Positions 10,296 through 19,435 of a stretch of 45,087 nt of DNA are shown here, one piece after another. This DNA is from Candidatus Delongbacteria bacterium. GTDB taxonomy: Bacteria; JAGOEH01. Positions within the stretch are counted from its first letter, which is position 1, and each line of letters opens with the position of its first letter. A program made the position numbers and the translations under genes. The notes beneath the pieces are model-generated. The model worked only from the letters and a program-made list of their open reading frames with translations, ran no database searches and was not told where the DNA came from. The stretch lies in assembly GCA_017997825.1 (NCBI GenBank), contig JAGOEH010000007.1:1-45087 (forward strand), written 5' to 3'.

Positions 10296-11942
10296 TCAGA
10301 ACCTATCCATTCTATAGCCACGGAGCTTCAGCTCATTCAGCAGATCGTTCAACCGATGATAAAATTTATCGGTCCTTTCGGGATGGCTGCCGATATGAAA
10401 CAACAGAATGAATCCGTTCAATCCGTCGGGATGGGCATGGTCATAGCGCAGGATATCATCCACGATGGTTTGACTTGAACGATAGGCCTTACCCATGGAG
10501 GGAATGGAATAATCCTGATTGGAGAGGGTACCCGGGGTATAATTGATCAGGACTAATCCCATTTGAGCGGCCCAATCGGCAATCCGGGCATTGTATTTTT
10601 CAAACGGGGGAAGAAAGAACGGAGCATCGGCCGGCTCAATGCCAAAGTCTTTCATCGCCCGGTAATTTCCGGCTATATCCTGACGGAATGCCTCGCAGGA
10701 AATTACCGGTACACCCGGTTGATCCGATGAGCAATAGAGAATGTGGTGGTCGGAATGCCCGCCCAGATAATGGCCGTCGCTTTTCAGACGACGGATGGCC
10801 GGGGCATTGGCCGGATTGCGATAAAAGTCACCGGTCAAGAAAAAGGAGGCTTTGGCCTGATGCTTCAAAAGCGCATCGGCGATCGCCATCCCCCCTTCAC
10901 CGAATCCGTGTCCGGTAAAGACCAGCCGAATGGTTTTATGGGCCGAATCCATCCGCACGATGGCTCCCGATTCCGTCCGGCAATTTTGCAGGCCAGGATA
11001 ATGGGAAAGGATATCGGAACGGTACAACATTCCCTGCGAGATAAAAAACAACGACTCACCATCAGCCGAAAACCGAATCTGCTCGGCGGATATGGGGCGG
11101 GAGGAAATTAGAGTCAGGTCCGGTACACTGAAAACCATGACGGCCTGATCCGTTGCCAGGGTTAGCCTGGCCGATTGCGGATCCAATGCAGCATCTCCAA
11201 AATCTCCGATATCGATCGTTTTGCGGCGGACAATCGCCCCGGAAGTGAAGGTGCGAACGATGATTTCCCGATCGGAGATTTCCAATAGATATCCGGAGAA
11301 AAGTGAGTCCGGGTTGGCCGAATGGAATGAAGAGGAAGATGGGGTAAAATAAAACACCTTCCGGATAAAGGCGGCATACCCGGTCAGATCACGGACTGTA
11401 GAAGGATCCGATCGATCCCAGATTCTGAGGCTGGAATCGCTTCCCCCGCCTGCCAAAAATCGACCAAAGGCGGTTCCACTAAATATCCAGCCCGGATAGC
11501 CGGCATAGAATCCAGTCTCAGTCAGGGTGGATAAAGAATAAACTCTGATCCCGGCATAGGTAGCCGCCCCGAAATAACCGGAATCCGGCAGCCTGATAAT
11601 ATCCCGGATAAAATCCTCCTGCAGCGGCGAGTGTCCTAGTAGCTTGCCCTGATCATTATATTGATAAACAGTTTTATCGCGGCCGGCAATTAAAAAAATA
11701 CCGGAATCCGAACAATGAACCGATCCGATCGGGGCGTGCCGAACCACAATCTCCGTCTGACCCGATGGATCAATCTTCACAATATCACCTGAATCCGTCA
11801 TTCCAATTATTCGATCACATCCGGGTTGGCGATCAAACGCAATCAGCCTCCCCGCTGTTCCGGTTTCGATTGGCTGCATGGCGTTCCTTTCCACTGGGAA
11901 TAAACCCCACATCAAGATTATCCAAAATCCGATTCGTTTCAC
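10296..11942 (-). CDS. Secreted beta-propeller plus polysaccharide-deacetylase (NodB-fold) protein
   Basis: This is a 548-residue exported protein. The start is GTG, with AGGAG 6 nt upstream, followed by a hydrophobic signal peptide (GFWIILMWGLFPV). Residues about 25-320 form WD40/YVTN-like propeller blades (IGMTDSGDIVKIDPSG; GGGSDSSLRIWDRSDPS). Residues about 345-548 are a NodB-homology domain: FTGHGFGEGG replaces the usual TFDDG motif 1, followed by KASFFLTGDFYRNP, GHSDHHILYCS (motif 2, metal-binding His pair intact) and PPFEKYN. This variant resembles a known Bacteroidota subgroup with a TG-D/H motif 1, so activity may differ from classical deacetylases. No sorting domain is visible at the C-terminus. 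It lies downstream of two propeller paralogues and has its own promoter. Confidence 0.8.
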   Translation of the reverse strand: MKRIGFWIILMWGLFPVERNAMQPIETGTAGRLIAFDRQPGCDRIIGMTDSGDIVKIDPSGQTEIVVRHAPIGSVHCSDSGIFLIAGRDKTVYQYNDQGKLLGHSPLQEDFIRDIIRLPDSGYFGAATYAGIRVYSLSTLTETGFYAGYPGWIFSGTAFGRFLAGGGSDSSLRIWDRSDPSTVRDLTGYAAFIRKVFYFTPSSSSFHSANPDSLFSGYLLEISDREIIVRTFTSGAIVRRKTIDIGDFGDAALDPQSARLTLATDQAVMVFSVPDLTLISSRPISAEQIRFSADGESLFFISQGMLYRSDILSHYPGLQNCRTESGAIVRMDSAHKTIRLVFTGHGFGEGGMAIADALLKHQAKASFFLTGDFYRNPANAPAIRRLKSDGHYLGGHSDHHILYCSSDQPGVPVISCEAFRQDIAGNYRAMKDFGIEPADAPFFLPPFEKYNARIADWAAQMGLVLINYTPGTLSNQDYSIPSMGKAYRSSQTIVDDILRYDHAHPDGLNGFILLFHIGSHPERTDKFYHRLNDLLNELKLRGYRMDRF

Positions 11943-11975
11943 ATTGGCTCCTTCGGTTTGCTTGGTAGAAATATC

Positions 11976-12004
11976 AGAATAGAATATATCGAACCGGAAA
12001 TCAA
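11976..12004 (-). promoter_or_regulatory. Promoter for the propeller-NodB gene
   Basis: On the minus strand TTGATT (11999-12004), a 17-nt spacer and TATTCT (11976-11981) lie 34 nt upstream of the GTG start. The rest of the 11943-12193 gap shows nothing further I can support. Confidence 0.55.
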
Positions 12005-12193
12005 TATAAAAAACAGCTCCGGATAAGAATCATACCGCCATTATGATATACTATGCCAAACCCGGATTCCGCCGTATATCAGGAACCGTCGGGGATCAAT
12101 CATCACCATTTCATCAAACAATACCCATTCCCCTTTCTATTTTTCGGAATTGCCACGGGAAGAATGTAATCCGGTCGCACTACAACCCTGAAA

Positions 12194-14752
12194 TTACCGC
12201 AGCAACAGGAGTTTGCCGACCATGGACTGGTGAGCTGTTCGGATCCGGTAGAAATAGATCCCCGAGGAAAGGGGGTGCCCGGCCGGATCACACCCGTTCC
12301 AGATAATCTGATGGATTCCCGGTTCCATTCCGGTTTCGGCCGTCAATTCCATCATCCATTGTCCGGCGGTATTATACAGATCGATCGTGACCGGAGCGGC
12401 CTTTCCCAGCTCATACGTGATTCGGGTAGAGTGATTGAAGGGATTGGGATAATTACCGAGCAGCGTCAGTTCCGGTTTGGATCGAGCCGACTCAGGGTCC
12501 TCGATGCCGGTCCCGGGAAGGGTAGTGAAGGTTCTATCCTGGCTACTATTGATTCCCCCCTCATTTTCTCCAATTAATCGATAGTGATAGGTTTTATTCG
12601 GTGTCAATCCGCTGATAACTGCGCTGACCTGAACCGGATCCATACCGGAGATGGAAGCGGGTGAGGCTTGAATCATGGAACCATAATCGGTAGTTCTTCC
12701 GTATTCAAATGTGAGACTGGAAGTCAGATTATTGGCAACGGCCAATCCATGCAAGACGGCCTGAGTGGATTGGATATCGGTAGCGTCGGTTTCCGCCACG
12801 GAAGGAGGCAATCGGCTGACATCATAGACCTTCAGGTTATGATATCCCCATCCCCCGGCAATCAATCGGCTGCCGTCCTGATTGTAGACTAATCCGCGGG
12901 GAGTTCCATGATCATAGATGATGGTCATAATCCGGGTACCCAGTCTTACATCAAATGTCTCGATCTTTTTGTAGCTGACGATCGATAAATAAAAGCCACA
13001 GGGTGAAAAATCCATATCCTTCATTTCATACGCACCGAACATAACCGAAACAGGCGAATAGTGATCGGAGTTCCAGAGATGGATAACGCCATCATAATAC
13101 CCGGCTGCCAGATGTGTACCATCGGGTGAATAGCTGACACAAGTTACATCAGCGTCATGCTCGCATAAGGAATGCTGTAATTCTCCGGTCAAAGCGCTCC
13201 ACACTAAGACCCTTCCATCCTCACCGCCGGCAACAACGGTTTTCCCGTCCTTGGAAAAAGTCACACTGCGAACCTGGGATTGGTGTCCATCCAATGTCAA
13301 CAGTAACGTATAGGTCGCCACGTCCCATAGCTTAACCGTACTGTCACTGCTGCCGGAAACCAACCAATGACCGTCCGGGGAAAAATCCAGGGCGTTGATT
13401 ACTTTGGTGTGAGCATCAAAACGGTTCAGAAGTTCACGGCTGACCGGATTGTAAATACTGATTTTTTTCTGATACCCGATAGCCAATCGGCTCCCATCGG
13501 GCGAAAAGGCCAGAGACCCACACTCTGAGTTATAACTGGACGGCAAGCTATCGCATTGTGTTAAATCGGGATCACTCCACAATCGGACATCCCGTCCGTT
13601 CCATCCTGCAACGCCCAACTGACCCGTACTACTGAGATCAAGGGATTTGATATCCCGACTGGATCCATACCAGCTCCCCGTTTCCTGATACGACGCCATA
13701 TCCCACATTTTAATATTAGAATCATAACTACATGATGCCAAACGGGTTCCGTCGGGTGAGAAATCAAGATTATTAATATCGGCTCCTCCAGCCTTAAAGG
13801 TTTTCAGTAGAGTTCCGTTATCCACATTCCAGATCCGGATTGAGTCATCCTTCCCGACTGTGGCTAAACGGTTCCCAGCCGGTGAGAAGTTAACCCTGCA
13901 AAAATAACTGGACGGGATATTCAACGTATGTAATCCGGTTCCGCTGACGGCATCCCAAATTCTGACGGTACCATCAGCGCTGCCCGATGCCAGCCGGGTT
14001 CCATCGGATGAAATATCAAGATCATAGATCCCTCCAGTATGCCCATACAATGTATCACAGGCGGATCCGGTCAATCGGTTCCAGATCATGATGGTACTAT
14101 CCATACTACAACTGGCCAGATGGATTCCATCCGGAAAAAACCGGACGGCATCGACATAACCACGATGTCCGATCAGCGAATCCAGCAATTGACCACTGGA
14201 TGTATCCCAAAGCCGGATAACGGTACTATTGCCCGACGAGACCAGAATAGAATCATTCGGGGAAAGATCCAATGACAGGATACGCCCCGGATAACGGGGA
14301 GTAATGTATATGAGCCCTCCGGAAGCTACTTCACAACAAAATACATATCGATTGACATCGGTAGCATAAACCCGATCACCCGCATGGGAAATCGTCATCG
14401 CCGTCACTTCGGCAAAAAGATGAAGAATGGAATGAACCAATTGGCCGGTGGCATGATTCCAGACCCTGATGCCGGCATCTTCTCCCGCCGATAACAGCCA
14501 GTTTCCATTAGGATGAAAGCGAATACCACACACCGATCCGGGTAATCCATCGACACTCGAAACCGGTTCGATATTCCGGCGGGCCACATCCCACCAGGCC
14601 TCATCAAGCGGATTGTCCCTAAAATCAGGCCGGACCGATTCATGACCGCTTCCACCCCTTTCTACATCCCATTCTTGTGCGGCGAGATGGACGACTCTAA
14701 ACTGAACCGTTATCAGCAAGACAAGCTTGAATAAAACACTACAACGGATCAT
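12194..14752 (-). CDS. Secreted WD40 double-propeller protein with type A sorting domain (copy 1)
   Basis: This 852-residue exported protein has a signal peptide at 1-25. About fourteen WD40 repeats (residues 60-640) follow, each with the pattern SPDGTRLASGSxDxTVRIWD, enough for two seven-bladed propellers. A fibronectin-type-III-like module (about 650-740, VSAVISGLTPNKTYHYRLIGENEGG) comes next. The C-terminal type A sorting/FlgD-like domain carries NYPNPFNHSTRITYELG and SGIYFYRIRTAHQSMVGKLLLLR. Such domains direct secretion and surface attachment by type IX-like systems. It is a full-length tandem paralogue of the next gene upstream, with the same length and domain order. SD GGAG precedes the ATG. 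Ligand and function are unknown. Confidence 0.88.
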   Translation of the reverse strand: MIRCSVLFKLVLLITVQFRVVHLAAQEWDVERGGSGHESVRPDFRDNPLDEAWWDVARRNIEPVSSVDGLPGSVCGIRFHPNGNWLLSAGEDAGIRVWNHATGQLVHSILHLFAEVTAMTISHAGDRVYATDVNRYVFCCEVASGGLIYITPRYPGRILSLDLSPNDSILVSSGNSTVIRLWDTSSGQLLDSLIGHRGYVDAVRFFPDGIHLASCSMDSTIMIWNRLTGSACDTLYGHTGGIYDLDISSDGTRLASGSADGTVRIWDAVSGTGLHTLNIPSSYFCRVNFSPAGNRLATVGKDDSIRIWNVDNGTLLKTFKAGGADINNLDFSPDGTRLASCSYDSNIKMWDMASYQETGSWYGSSRDIKSLDLSSTGQLGVAGWNGRDVRLWSDPDLTQCDSLPSSYNSECGSLAFSPDGSRLAIGYQKKISIYNPVSRELLNRFDAHTKVINALDFSPDGHWLVSGSSDSTVKLWDVATYTLLLTLDGHQSQVRSVTFSKDGKTVVAGGEDGRVLVWSALTGELQHSLCEHDADVTCVSYSPDGTHLAAGYYDGVIHLWNSDHYSPVSVMFGAYEMKDMDFSPCGFYLSIVSYKKIETFDVRLGTRIMTIIYDHGTPRGLVYNQDGSRLIAGGWGYHNLKVYDVSRLPPSVAETDATDIQSTQAVLHGLAVANNLTSSLTFEYGRTTDYGSMIQASPASISGMDPVQVSAVISGLTPNKTYHYRLIGENEGGINSSQDRTFTTLPGTGIEDPESARSKPELTLLGNYPNPFNHSTRITYELGKAAPVTIDLYNTAGQWMMELTAETGMEPGIHQIIWNGCDPAGHPLSSGIYFYRIRTAHQSMVGKLLLLR

Positions 14753-14843
14753 GATTTCTCCTTGGTGTGATCATTAAACCAGCGGTATTAACAGGCAAGC
14801 CGGGTGGAAAATATCCATCGATCGGCACTCCCGAGACGATATT

Positions 14844-14866
14844 GGTCAATCCATTCCGGATTGACC
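14844..14866. terminator. Perfect inverted repeat between the WD40 paralogues
   Basis: GGTCAATCC (14844-14852) and GGATTGACC (14858-14866) form a 9-bp perfect stem, or 10 bp with the flanking T-A, around a 5-nt loop. It lies 41 nt downstream of the upstream paralogue's stop. No T-tract follows. It is likely a 3'-end hairpin, or possibly a regulatory palindrome for the downstream copy. Confidence 0.45.
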
Positions 14867-14906
14867 ATTTATAACCGAAATCCAGGCATCTGAAAACCCC
14901 CATCGA

Positions 14907-17465
14907 TTATTTCAGGAGCAGCATCTTCCCGACCTGCCGGGAGTGAGTGCTGCGAATGGCATAATAATAAAGGCCGGACGGTACCGGTTGACCGGTCTGA
15001 TCGCAGCCGTCCCAGACGCTTTCATGCCGGCCGATCGCTACGTAGGGACAGGATTCCAGCCTGCAGATCAACCGCCCGGCCAAGTCAAACAAGTCGATCT
15101 CGACCCGGGTCGAGTGTCCCAGCTCATACACGATCCGGGTGGACGGATTGAAAGGGTTGGGATAATTACCGAACAGGGTCAGTTCCGGATTGGATCGAGC
15201 CGATTCAGGATCCTCGATGCCGGTCCCGGGCAGGGTGATGAAGGTTTTATCCTCGCTACAATTGATCCCTCCAGCATTTTCACCCCGGAGCCGGACATAA
15301 TAGAGTGTATTGGGAGATAATCCACTGATAGCGGCGGTGATCCAGGTTTGGTTCTTACCGCTGATGGAAGCCGGAGAGGTTGCTGCCGTTGAACCGTAAG
15401 CGGCGGATGTACCATACTCGATGCAGAGACTGGCGGCATTTCCATTGGCAATGCCTATCCCACGGATCACAGCCTGTGAGGACTGGATATCGGTAATGTC
15501 GCTGACGATCAGTGAGGGAGGCAACTGGCTGACATCATAAATCCGCAGGTTGTGATACCCCCAGCCGCCGGCAATCAGCCGGCTGCCGTCCGGTGTGAAG
15601 GCCAGGGTGCGGGGATACCCATGATCATATCGGAACGATTTGATGGTACAGCCCAGGTAAACATCGATAATCGATAGAATCCCATTCTCACTTCCAGCCG
15701 CCAGCTTGCTGCCGTCCGGGGAAAAGGCCACGCCATAGCAGTTATCTCCTTGACTGAACGAAAAAAGCGGAGACCCGTTGATGGCATTCCAGATCCTGAT
15801 AGTGTTATCATCACTGGCCGAAGCCATCAGACTGCCGTCCGGGGAAAAAGCCACCCCGTTAACATCACCGGTGTGCCCCTCAATCACATAGTGTTGCTCA
15901 CCGGTGGTGGTATTCCATACGATGATTTTATTTTTATCATCGCCGGATGCTACCGTTTTTCCATCCCTGGAGATGGTCACTGTAGTGACTTTATCCTGAT
16001 GTCCAATCAGCGCACGGATCAGGGTTCGGGTGGCCACATCCCAGACTTTGACGGTACTGTCATCTCCGCCGGAAATCAGCATACTACCATCCGAAGAATA
16101 AATCAATGAATTGACATGGGTGTTATGAGCTTTAATATTGTCAATTTTGGTTCCGGTTTCAGGATTGTAAAACCAAATCTCTTTATAATGTGCGGCCGCT
16201 AATTGTTGGGCATCCGGAGAAAAGGACAGACAATTGATGGATGACGGGTATCCAGCAGGCAGTTCTTTGACAAGATTCCCGTCCGGAACAGTCCAGATCT
16301 TGAGAATCCTATCACTCCCGCCGCCGGCCACCCGGCTGCCGTCCGGACTGATTGAAATGCCAAGCATGTAATCCGTACTGGCATTCCATTCCCTGATCAG
16401 GCTATAATCGGACATATTCCACAGTTTGGCCTTGAAATCAGTACCCCCGGAGACCAGTCGGGAGCCGTTGGAAGAAAACTCCAGGCTGTAAACATATCCG
16501 TCATGAGCCTTGAATGAATTGATCAGGGTTCCGGTATTGACTTCCCAGATCTTGATATAGCCATCGGTACCCCCGGTCGCCAGCTTACTGCCGTCCGAAG
16601 AAAAGTCAAGCGTATAAAGATAACCGGAATGTCCGCTCAGGGTTCTGACCTCAGTCCCAGTCGATACATCCCAAAGCTTGACTTTGGAATCGAAACCGAC
16701 CGAAGCTATTTTGCTGCCGTCCGGAGAAATATCCAGCCTGAAAACATCGTTGATATGACCGATCAGGGTATCGACAGCCAATCCGGTTAAACGATCCCAT
16801 ATGATGATCAGTGTATCGGCACTAGCGGAAGCTATCCGGGTTCCATCCGGAAAAAACTGAACTCCATAAACCAATCCTGTATGGCCGGTCAGGGTATTTA
16901 AAACCTGGCCGGTGGCAATATCCCAGATCCGAAGATTTCTGTCGTGCCCCCCGGCTACCAGCATCGTTCCGTCCGAGGAGAAATCCAGACAATAGATCTG
17001 ACCGCTGTTTCCGCTAAATTCCCGAATCAATTGGCCGGTATTGATATCAAACAGGAATATTCGTGAATTTTTATCCGTGACAGCCATCATTGTACCGTCG
17101 GGAGAGATCGTCATATCGGAAACATAACTGGTCAGCTTCAAAATGACTCTGATCAGGTTGCCGGTTGCGATATCCCAAATCCGAATCGTTCCATCCTCCC
17201 CACCCGTCACAATCCACTGACCGTCGGGGTGAAATCGAACCCGTTCAATGTTTCCCCATACCCCATCCCATCCGGTATAGGGGTCAAAATCATCATCGGC
17301 TGGATCCCACCAGCGATTCTCCACCGATGGAGAACTTTCTCCCAACCATGGATCCAGCGACTCCTGCCGGTCACATCGGTTAAGGCACTCATCCGTCCAT
17401 ACCGGGTGAATGACGATCATGGCCGTCATCAGGCAAAACAAAACAAACCTGCAAACCGATCTCAT
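14907..17465 (-). CDS. Secreted WD40 double-propeller protein with type A sorting domain (copy 2)
   Basis: This paralogue of the adjacent gene also has 852 residues. It carries a signal peptide (RFVLFCLMTAMIVIHPVWT), about fourteen WD40 blades (SPDGSKLAxGGxDGxIKIWD pattern) and the fibronectin-like segment (ITAAISGLSPNTLYYVRLRGENAGG). A sorting domain ends it (NYPNPFNPSTRIVYELG, then SGLYYYAIRSTHSRQVGKMLLLK). The linker LPGTGIEDPESARS is identical in both copies, and GWGYHNLxxYDVSxLPPS is nearly so, while propeller blades have diverged. The start follows GGAGGAG, and a strong promoter lies about 100 nt upstream. Surface-exposed protein-protein or glycan binding is plausible but not shown by the sequence. 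Confidence 0.88.
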   Translation of the reverse strand: MRSVCRFVLFCLMTAMIVIHPVWTDECLNRCDRQESLDPWLGESSPSVENRWWDPADDDFDPYTGWDGVWGNIERVRFHPDGQWIVTGGEDGTIRIWDIATGNLIRVILKLTSYVSDMTISPDGTMMAVTDKNSRIFLFDINTGQLIREFSGNSGQIYCLDFSSDGTMLVAGGHDRNLRIWDIATGQVLNTLTGHTGLVYGVQFFPDGTRIASASADTLIIIWDRLTGLAVDTLIGHINDVFRLDISPDGSKIASVGFDSKVKLWDVSTGTEVRTLSGHSGYLYTLDFSSDGSKLATGGTDGYIKIWEVNTGTLINSFKAHDGYVYSLEFSSNGSRLVSGGTDFKAKLWNMSDYSLIREWNASTDYMLGISISPDGSRVAGGGSDRILKIWTVPDGNLVKELPAGYPSSINCLSFSPDAQQLAAAHYKEIWFYNPETGTKIDNIKAHNTHVNSLIYSSDGSMLISGGDDSTVKVWDVATRTLIRALIGHQDKVTTVTISRDGKTVASGDDKNKIIVWNTTTGEQHYVIEGHTGDVNGVAFSPDGSLMASASDDNTIRIWNAINGSPLFSFSQGDNCYGVAFSPDGSKLAAGSENGILSIIDVYLGCTIKSFRYDHGYPRTLAFTPDGSRLIAGGWGYHNLRIYDVSQLPPSLIVSDITDIQSSQAVIRGIGIANGNAASLCIEYGTSAAYGSTAATSPASISGKNQTWITAAISGLSPNTLYYVRLRGENAGGINCSEDKTFITLPGTGIEDPESARSNPELTLFGNYPNPFNPSTRIVYELGHSTRVEIDLFDLAGRLICRLESCPYVAIGRHESVWDGCDQTGQPVPSGLYYYAIRSTHSRQVGKMLLLK

Positions 17466-17562
17466 AACCGCTCCTCCTTGTTATCCTGTTTCAGGATATA
17501 ACAACGGATTATTGAACGTGATTGATAATTAACCAATTGAAAATGATTGATTACCATAGTTA

Positions 17563-17591
17563 ATAATAAATGATATTCCATTATTTGTCAA
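17563..17591 (-). promoter_or_regulatory. Strong promoter for the WD40 genes
   Basis: On the minus strand TTGACA (17586-17591), a 17-nt spacer and TATTAT (17563-17568) sit in an AT-rich stretch about 100 nt upstream of the 17465 start. The 403-bp divergent gap 17466-17868 also contains the repeat array at 17714-17760. Confidence 0.78.
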
Positions 17592-17713
17592 TTTTCAAAT
17601 CAAATATAACCTATCATTCATTTTTGTTGTTAAGTCTTGATTTATCAAAGCTGATGACCAAGGGCCAAAAAATTGACAACACCAATTAAATTATTTTTTG
17701 GGATCCGGTGATT

Positions 17714-17774
17714 TGTCACCGAATTGTCACAATCGGTAACACTATGTAACTTTATGTAATTTAACTACTTATAT
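17714..17774 (+). promoter_or_regulatory. Phased direct-repeat operator array upstream of the two-component operon
   Basis: Five short direct repeats face the downstream operon: TGTCAC at 17714-17719 and 17725-17730, then GTAAC at 17736-17740, GTAAC at 17746-17750 and GTAAT at 17756-17760. Spacing is 11, 10, 10 and 10 bp, about one helical turn each. A candidate -10 (TTATAT, 17769-17774) follows with no recognisable -35. PhoB/OmpR-type regulators bind TGTCA-like direct repeats at 10-11 bp spacing that replace the -35. The operon encodes such a regulator, so autoregulation is a reasonable inference. Confidence 0.6.
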
Positions 17775-17868
17775 GCATTTTGAACTGGAACTTTTCCTCA
17801 CAAATGCCGTTATTAGTGATAGAAGTTAAAAAAGAGGATGTCACTCAACCAAAACCAAGGAGCAAGTC

Positions 17869-18309
17869 ATGAAAAAGCAAGTTCTGTTCGCCGTCAGCCT
17901 GATTCTGATGTCCATCGTTCCGGCCGTCGCCCGGGATTATACCCCGATGCAGTATTGTTATTTTATCCGGCAACAGTATCCTCAAACGGAAAAAATCAGT
18001 ATCCTCATCGATGAGGATTCGCTGGAATCTAAAAAAAGGGACATTGAACGGGCTTTAGCCTCCTTTTCACTTCAGGCGGTGGTCTATCCGGTCGGATCCA
18101 GCCGGGATCTGAACCAGGTGATGAAAAAACTTCCCGACAGCAGTCTGGTATGGGTGATCGGATCGGAAGATCTGGACCACACCCTTTTTCTGTCGCCGTT
18201 TGAATTTATCTGCCGGAAGGGACACAGCGGCCTGATCAATCACGAACTGGTCCGGGACTACGCTCAGAATCAGGACCGCCATTCGGAATATGAACATGCA
18301 TCCAAATGA
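17869..18309 (+). CDS. Small exported protein of unknown function
   Basis: This 146-residue protein has a clear signal peptide (MKKQVLFAVSLILMSIVPAVA, cleaved before RDYTP). The mature part has an alternating beta/alpha pattern (KISILIDEDSLESKKRDIERALASF; QAVVYPVGSSRDLNQVMKKL; SLVWVIGSEDLD), suggestive of a half Rossmann-like periplasmic fold. I do not recognise a family. It is weakly reminiscent of periplasmic modulators encoded with signalling systems, but no motif proves that. AAGGAGCAAGTC precedes the ATG. It is first in the operon with the jelly-roll protein, kinase and regulator, directly behind the repeat array, so a sensory or stress-output role is inferred. Confidence 0.7.
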   Translation: MKKQVLFAVSLILMSIVPAVARDYTPMQYCYFIRQQYPQTEKISILIDEDSLESKKRDIERALASFSLQAVVYPVGSSRDLNQVMKKLPDSSLVWVIGSEDLDHTLFLSPFEFICRKGHSGLINHELVRDYAQNQDRHSEYEHASK

Positions 18310-18379
18310 AACCGGCTCTTGCAATTTTAAAAAAAATGAATAGATTAGACAAAACAACGATTTTACCAAGCAGGCCATT

Positions 18380-19435
18380 ATGAAAAAGCACCTGATCCTG
18401 ATCATCATACTGATGACGGCAGTCACCTTCAGTCAGGCAGAAAATCGGAAAGAGATCAATCTGGGCGGAGAATGGAAGTTTCGGATCGGCGATCGGCCGG
18501 AATATGCCCAACCCGCTTATTCGGACCAGAGCTGGAAGCGGATCCGGGTACCCTCGGATTGGGAGAACCAGGGTTATCCCGGGTATGACGGCTATGCCTG
18601 GTATCGGATCCAGGTTCGTATTCCATCGAATCTGAAAACCCGGGAACTGGAGTTGATGATGGGCCGGATCGACGATGTGGATCAGGTTTTCCTGAACGGG
18701 GATTATATCGGAGGAAAAGGCAACTTTCCACCGGGTTACAGCACCGCCTATAACGAATGGCGGGAGTATCCGATACCGCCGGATTTTATCCGCTGGGATC
18801 AGGACAACCTGATCGCGGTAAGGGTCTTTGACGAAGGGCTGAATGGAGGTATTATAGAGGGTCAACCCGGAATCTATTCGGTCGATCCCTCCGGATCTCC
18901 GGCGCTCAATCTCTCAGGTTTATGGAAATTCAGGACCGGAGATTCACCCCAGTATGCCAAACCGACCTATAATGATATCGGTTGGAACGAATTGCTGGTC
19001 CCTGCCATGTGGGACAGCCAGGGATACCGGGATTATGACGGCTGGGCCTGGTACCGCAAAACCTTCCGCATCCCAACTCATCTGGCCGATGAAGAACTGG
19101 TGCTGGTGGTCGGGATGATCGACGATATGGACCAGACCTTTTTCAACGGTGAGATGATCGGCCATACCGGCAATTTCACTCCGGAAGAGATGACCATGAT
19201 GCAGAACAACTACTGGAATCAGCTTCGCTATTATTATATCCCGCCCCACCTGATCCGCAAAAACGGTCCTAATACTATCGCCGTCCGGGTGTATGACGTC
19301 TGGAAGGACGGCGGAATCTACCATGGACCGGTGGGAATCATGACACAACAACACTATATGGAACTACAGAAAAAAAATCCGCCACAATCACTATGGAAAT
19401 CAATTCTTGACGGACTATTAAAAAATGAAAACTGA
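18380..19435 (+). CDS. Exported protein with two GH2-type galactose-binding-like domains
   Basis: The 351 residues have a signal peptide (HLILIIILMTAVTFSQA). Two tandem copies of a jelly-roll module follow, at about 24-175 and 177-335. Each shows the series L-G-x-W-K-F-R-x-G-D, a YxDxxWxxxxVPxxWxxQGY block, a DGxAWYR block, a D-D-x-D-Q-x-F-x-N-G block and a terminal IAVRVxD block. These are hallmarks of the sugar-binding N-terminal domain of GH2 beta-galactosidases and related esterases. No catalytic barrel is present, so it is probably a carbohydrate-binding or sensor-accessory protein. The stop overlaps the kinase start by 11 nt, implying tight coupling to the two-component system. Confidence 0.82.
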   Translation: MKKHLILIIILMTAVTFSQAENRKEINLGGEWKFRIGDRPEYAQPAYSDQSWKRIRVPSDWENQGYPGYDGYAWYRIQVRIPSNLKTRELELMMGRIDDVDQVFLNGDYIGGKGNFPPGYSTAYNEWREYPIPPDFIRWDQDNLIAVRVFDEGLNGGIIEGQPGIYSVDPSGSPALNLSGLWKFRTGDSPQYAKPTYNDIGWNELLVPAMWDSQGYRDYDGWAWYRKTFRIPTHLADEELVLVVGMIDDMDQTFFNGEMIGHTGNFTPEEMTMMQNNYWNQLRYYYIPPHLIRKNGPNTIAVRVYDVWKDGGIYHGPVGIMTQQHYMELQKKNPPQSLWKSILDGLLKNEN

